From assembly GCF_001640805.2 (NCBI RefSeq), contig NC_066851.1, forward strand, positions 24,390,197 through 24,454,196: a stretch of 64,000 bases of DNA, in the 5' to 3' direction. A program made the position numbers and the translations under genes. The stretch's first letter is position 1. Each line of letters begins with the position of its first letter. The notes beneath the pieces were generated by a model. That model had not been told where the DNA came from, did not search any database, and saw nothing but the letters and a program-made list of their open reading frames with translations. The stretch comes from Lates calcarifer (taxonomy: Eukaryota > Chordata > Actinopteri > Centropomidae). Positions 61,179 through 64,000 of the stretch are shown here, piece after piece.

Positions 61179-63827
61179 ATGTCTCTGCTGTCTGCCCTGC
61201 TGCCTCTGACAGGTACACCGCTCTATTTTCTTTCTTTTTTTCCGTCTCTGTCAGTTTGATGTATCTGATGCCAGACTAATGTGATGTCTGTCTTTCTCTG
61301 CAGGCCTTCTCCTCCTGATCTCTTCAACGTTTGGGTCAGAATCCAGCGGTCAGTCTCTTTACACATTTTCATCTGTCTGTATTTGTTTCTCCTATTTAAA
61401 AAAGAAACATCTCCTGTCTGCTGATTCGCACACCGTTATATCTGACTTATGGTAAAGATCAAAAAAATATTTTTAGGTCAGGGTTACAAAAATGTTCGTA
61501 GGAAGTCAGTGAGGGTCGTCATGAGTACAGCACAAACCTGTCTGTGCTGGTCTGCTACATCACATTACTGATCCAGGTTGTGGAGAAAAGCAAAAATAAT
61601 CTGAAAGACTAAAATGAAATGGAGACCACAAAGAACCAACACTAACAGTCCTGTGGGCGCCCCCTAGAGGCCGCAGTGTTAATTACAGACATGATATGGA
61701 AAAAAGTGGCACTTTAAATTCATAGGGCTGGTCTCACCAGAAAATGGCTGCAGCTGTTTGACTGTGGAAGTTTCACTTGAGGTAAAACAGACGTGAAAAA
61801 GAAAGTTTACACCAGAGAGGAGTTAATGTAGAATTAGACCTGAAACGTTAAATCAATCAATTAATCAATCACCAGAAAAATGATCAACAACTATGTCGAT
61901 AATTGATTGATCTATATCCTTATGTATGGATTTAATGTTTCTCTTTGTCGTAAATTGTTATAAACTGAATATCTTTGGATTCTGAACCGTTGGTTCAGAC
62001 AAGACTTTGACAGGGTTTCTTCAGCATTTTTTAACGTTTTAGAGACAAAACAAAGAATAATTGCTATTTGAAGCCCTATGCAGAATTAAAACATCTTAAA
62101 TAGATTCCTCCTGTTGGACTCTGTCAGGATGGTTTACAGATGACTTGACGTTTAACTCAGTGTGAAAGCTCAGCACAGATTATCTTCAACTCCATGAGCA
62201 GGTCTGCTGATGATGGTGATTCCATTAAAATAAACTGATTTCCTCCCAGAACTTCACAGTTATTTTGACTGAGCCTCCATGGGAATCGTTCCCAACCCGA
62301 GGATCGATCCAGAGATCAGGAGATAAATCTGAGGGTTAGTAAGTAAGTACAGGAACATTTAACATATAGAAGAAGTCAGCCAAAGTATAAACCATAGTAG
62401 TTATATAAAGCGTAAACAAAGTTTGTAGCTTCATTTTTGAATTAGTTTATGAGATAAATGCTGTTGATACATATGAGCAGTGCAGCAGAGTTTCTGTGCA
62501 CAGGGCATCTATTCTCATGACTTTGTCTCTAATCCTGGCAACACCCAAACTCAAACTCAGCTTCATCTGCTCTTTCGCAATTATTTTGTTGGCTAATATG
62601 CTAACTCTTGTAGCCAGCTAACTCCTCAGCCTACAGTCCAGGTGACCAAACAATGACGTCAAATGGAAAAATCTTGAAAGTGGAAATTTTCTTTGACTTT
62701 CTAATCCCAGTTTTTTTTCTTCTTCTTGTGAATCACTGAGTGATTTCACCTCTTCAAACTGACAGCCACAATCAATCGTCCTGAGGGTGGTACGAGAGGA
62801 AGGCTCGTTAAAATCTGACAGGTTCATCAGGATGTGCAGGAATGTGATCTGGAAAATTCATGTGTTTGTTTGAGCATCAGTAACTAAGATGTGTTAATGT
62901 GATATAAACATGAGCAGAAATACACATGTTGCTAGGAGAATAACGAGGAGAGAGCGTCTCATATGTTTCCCTCTTTTCTGATCTGCCAATGGAAAACCTC
63001 AGTGCGTCCGTCATTGCCACTTCTTCTTCTTCTTTTCTTTTCATTTTGATGAATTATTTTCAGAAACAGTCCCTCAGTGTCTCTGGACAGATGGAGGTAA
63101 CTTTAAACCTCGCTGTATGGCTTGTTATTGATCCTCAGAATTTTATTTCCCATGTTTATGTTGAGCCCGAATCATAAAAATGTCTGAAATTTAAACTAAC
63201 CACACGTCTGTTCTTTAATAGATGAAACAGATGAAAAGCTCCTTTTATCCGCTGTCAGTCCTCTCAGAGAGCTGATTTGTTATTCTGACTGTATTTCAAT
63301 GAATTACTGACTCTCTCATGAATACAGTTACGTAACAGTAAACTCTTTTTATGCCCTGTCGTCGTCCTGTTGCTTTTCCCAGTTTTTGATTGATGGTTTT
63401 AACTGTCAGTACGTCAGTGACAAATTAAAGGAAGCAAAAACCAGGCGATCACATCATCACCATGGCAATAACACACTTTTGTTTCTTCAGAGTTTTGGTT
63501 GTGCCTAAAATATTGAAAAGAATATTTTATTTCTGAAAGAGAAACACTGAAAAATCACTAATATAAGAGAGGGAAAAACATAATGAAACGAGAAGGATGA
63601 AAAGTTCATATCAACAAATGTTGAAGGAATAGTTTTTAATTTTGTGAAGTGTTCCTAATATTTTGATCAGTGCTGCACCCAGTGACCTGTGCAACCCGTG
63701 GAGCCGACCTGGCGGAGGACGGCGTGGTGGTTTTATGTCCTAAAGACTGCACCCAGTGGAGGGTGTCAGTGTTTGGGACGGGAGTTTACGCCTCCGTCTC
63801 CTCGGTGTGTGGAGCTGCTGTGCACAG
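61179..63827 (+). CDS. coch: COCH (cochlin), N-terminal part: signal peptide and start of LCCL domain
   Basis: Coding exons 61179-61212, 61304-61348 and 63671-63827 are joined in phase (1, 1, then open at 2) and give the first 78 residues; the gene continues past the right edge. The exon with the ATG starts at an acceptor CTGTTTTTTTTCACAG ending 61144. Residues 1 to about 24 are a hydrophobic signal peptide (SLLSALLPLTGLLLLIS). From about residue 30 comes the LCCL domain: VTCATRGADLAEDGVVVLCP, KDCTQW and VYASVSSVCGAAVHR, whose cysteines fit the family pattern. Cochlin is a secreted extracellular-matrix protein with one LCCL and two vWA domains. The LCCL part is released in infection in mammals, and the gene underlies DFNA9 deafness. 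Position downstream of SCFD1 in the same orientation matches human. Confidence 0.93.
61349..63670 (+). other. COCH intron 2
   Basis: No exon seen. It contains a CTCF-like motif at 61656-61678 and a dispersed repeat copy at about 61836-62060 (TTAATCAATCACCAG..., ACTGAATATCTTTGGATT). The remainder shows nothing I can name. Confidence 0.45.
61656..61678 (-). promoter_or_regulatory. CTCF-like motif in COCH intron 2
   Basis: GGCGCCCCCTAGAGGCCGC; the reverse strand has GCCTCTAGGGGGCGCC, close to the CTCF core. Motif match only. Confidence 0.35.
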
Positions 63828-64000
63828 GTAAGACTCTCTTGTCTCTCTGTGGTCCTTTGGTTTGTGTCAGACTTCATGTGTGTTTCTGAGCAGGGTCAAA
63901 CTAAAGGGGTTTTAAAGGACGACATGATGGAGTTGGTTGAAGGTGAGAGTTCAGGACCGAGTGATAGAGGTGCAGATGGAGTTTGGGAAAGGCTGAGGGT
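63828..64000 (+). other. COCH intron 3, start
   Basis: Begins with donor GTAAGACT. No further exon before the window ends. Confidence 0.6.

Overview
This window looks like teleost (ray-finned, probably percomorph) nuclear DNA. The evidence is short exons with GT-AG introns, abundant (TG)n/(CA)n microsatellites, teleost-type dispersed repeats, a Tc1-type transposon, a Ty3/gypsy fragment and an intronless TRIM family gene. No species call is possible from the sequence alone.

Layout on the + strand: G2E3 (coding about 4811-9692, 16 coding exons), then SCFD1/Sly1 (18618-44978, 25 coding exons, complete and in frame), then the first three coding exons of COCH (61179-63827, running off the right edge). 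This is the same order and orientation as human 14q12 (G2E3-SCFD1-COCH), so the window is an ancient conserved block. On the - strand, two nearly identical RING/B-box/coiled-coil/PRY-SPRY (TRIM35/A33-like) genes flank G2E3 as direct repeats: 1-1245 (cut by the window edge) and 13758-15160. The homology of the second copy's 5' flank ends where a truncated gypsy element (about 15587-17460) begins.

The genes do unrelated work. G2E3 is a PHD/HECT-like ubiquitin ligase of the cell cycle and DNA damage response, SCFD1 is the SM protein for ER-Golgi SNARE fusion, and COCH is a secreted LCCL/vWA matrix and immune protein. TRIM proteins of this class are mostly antiviral or regulatory E3 ligases. SCFD1 has no indels in about 1.9 kb of coding sequence. 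G2E3 carries three apparent +1 shifts in its HECT-like part. TRIM copy 1 has three shifts, and copy 2 has two at different places. They are therefore either decaying or contain local assembly errors.

I see no undescribed multi-gene system. The most interesting material is in RNA processing and repeats: SCFD1 introns with (AC)n after the donor and (GT)n before the acceptor; (TG)n tracts in place of polypyrimidine tracts at several acceptors; a near-perfect 94-bp intronic hairpin in G2E3 whose repeat carries an exact copy of a G2E3 exon end; a UPRE-like site just upstream of the SCFD1 start; about 2 kb of degenerate tandem repeat directly before COCH; a possible spliced 43-codon ORF in what may be COCH leader exons; and several CTCF-like motifs, one inside a dispersed repeat.
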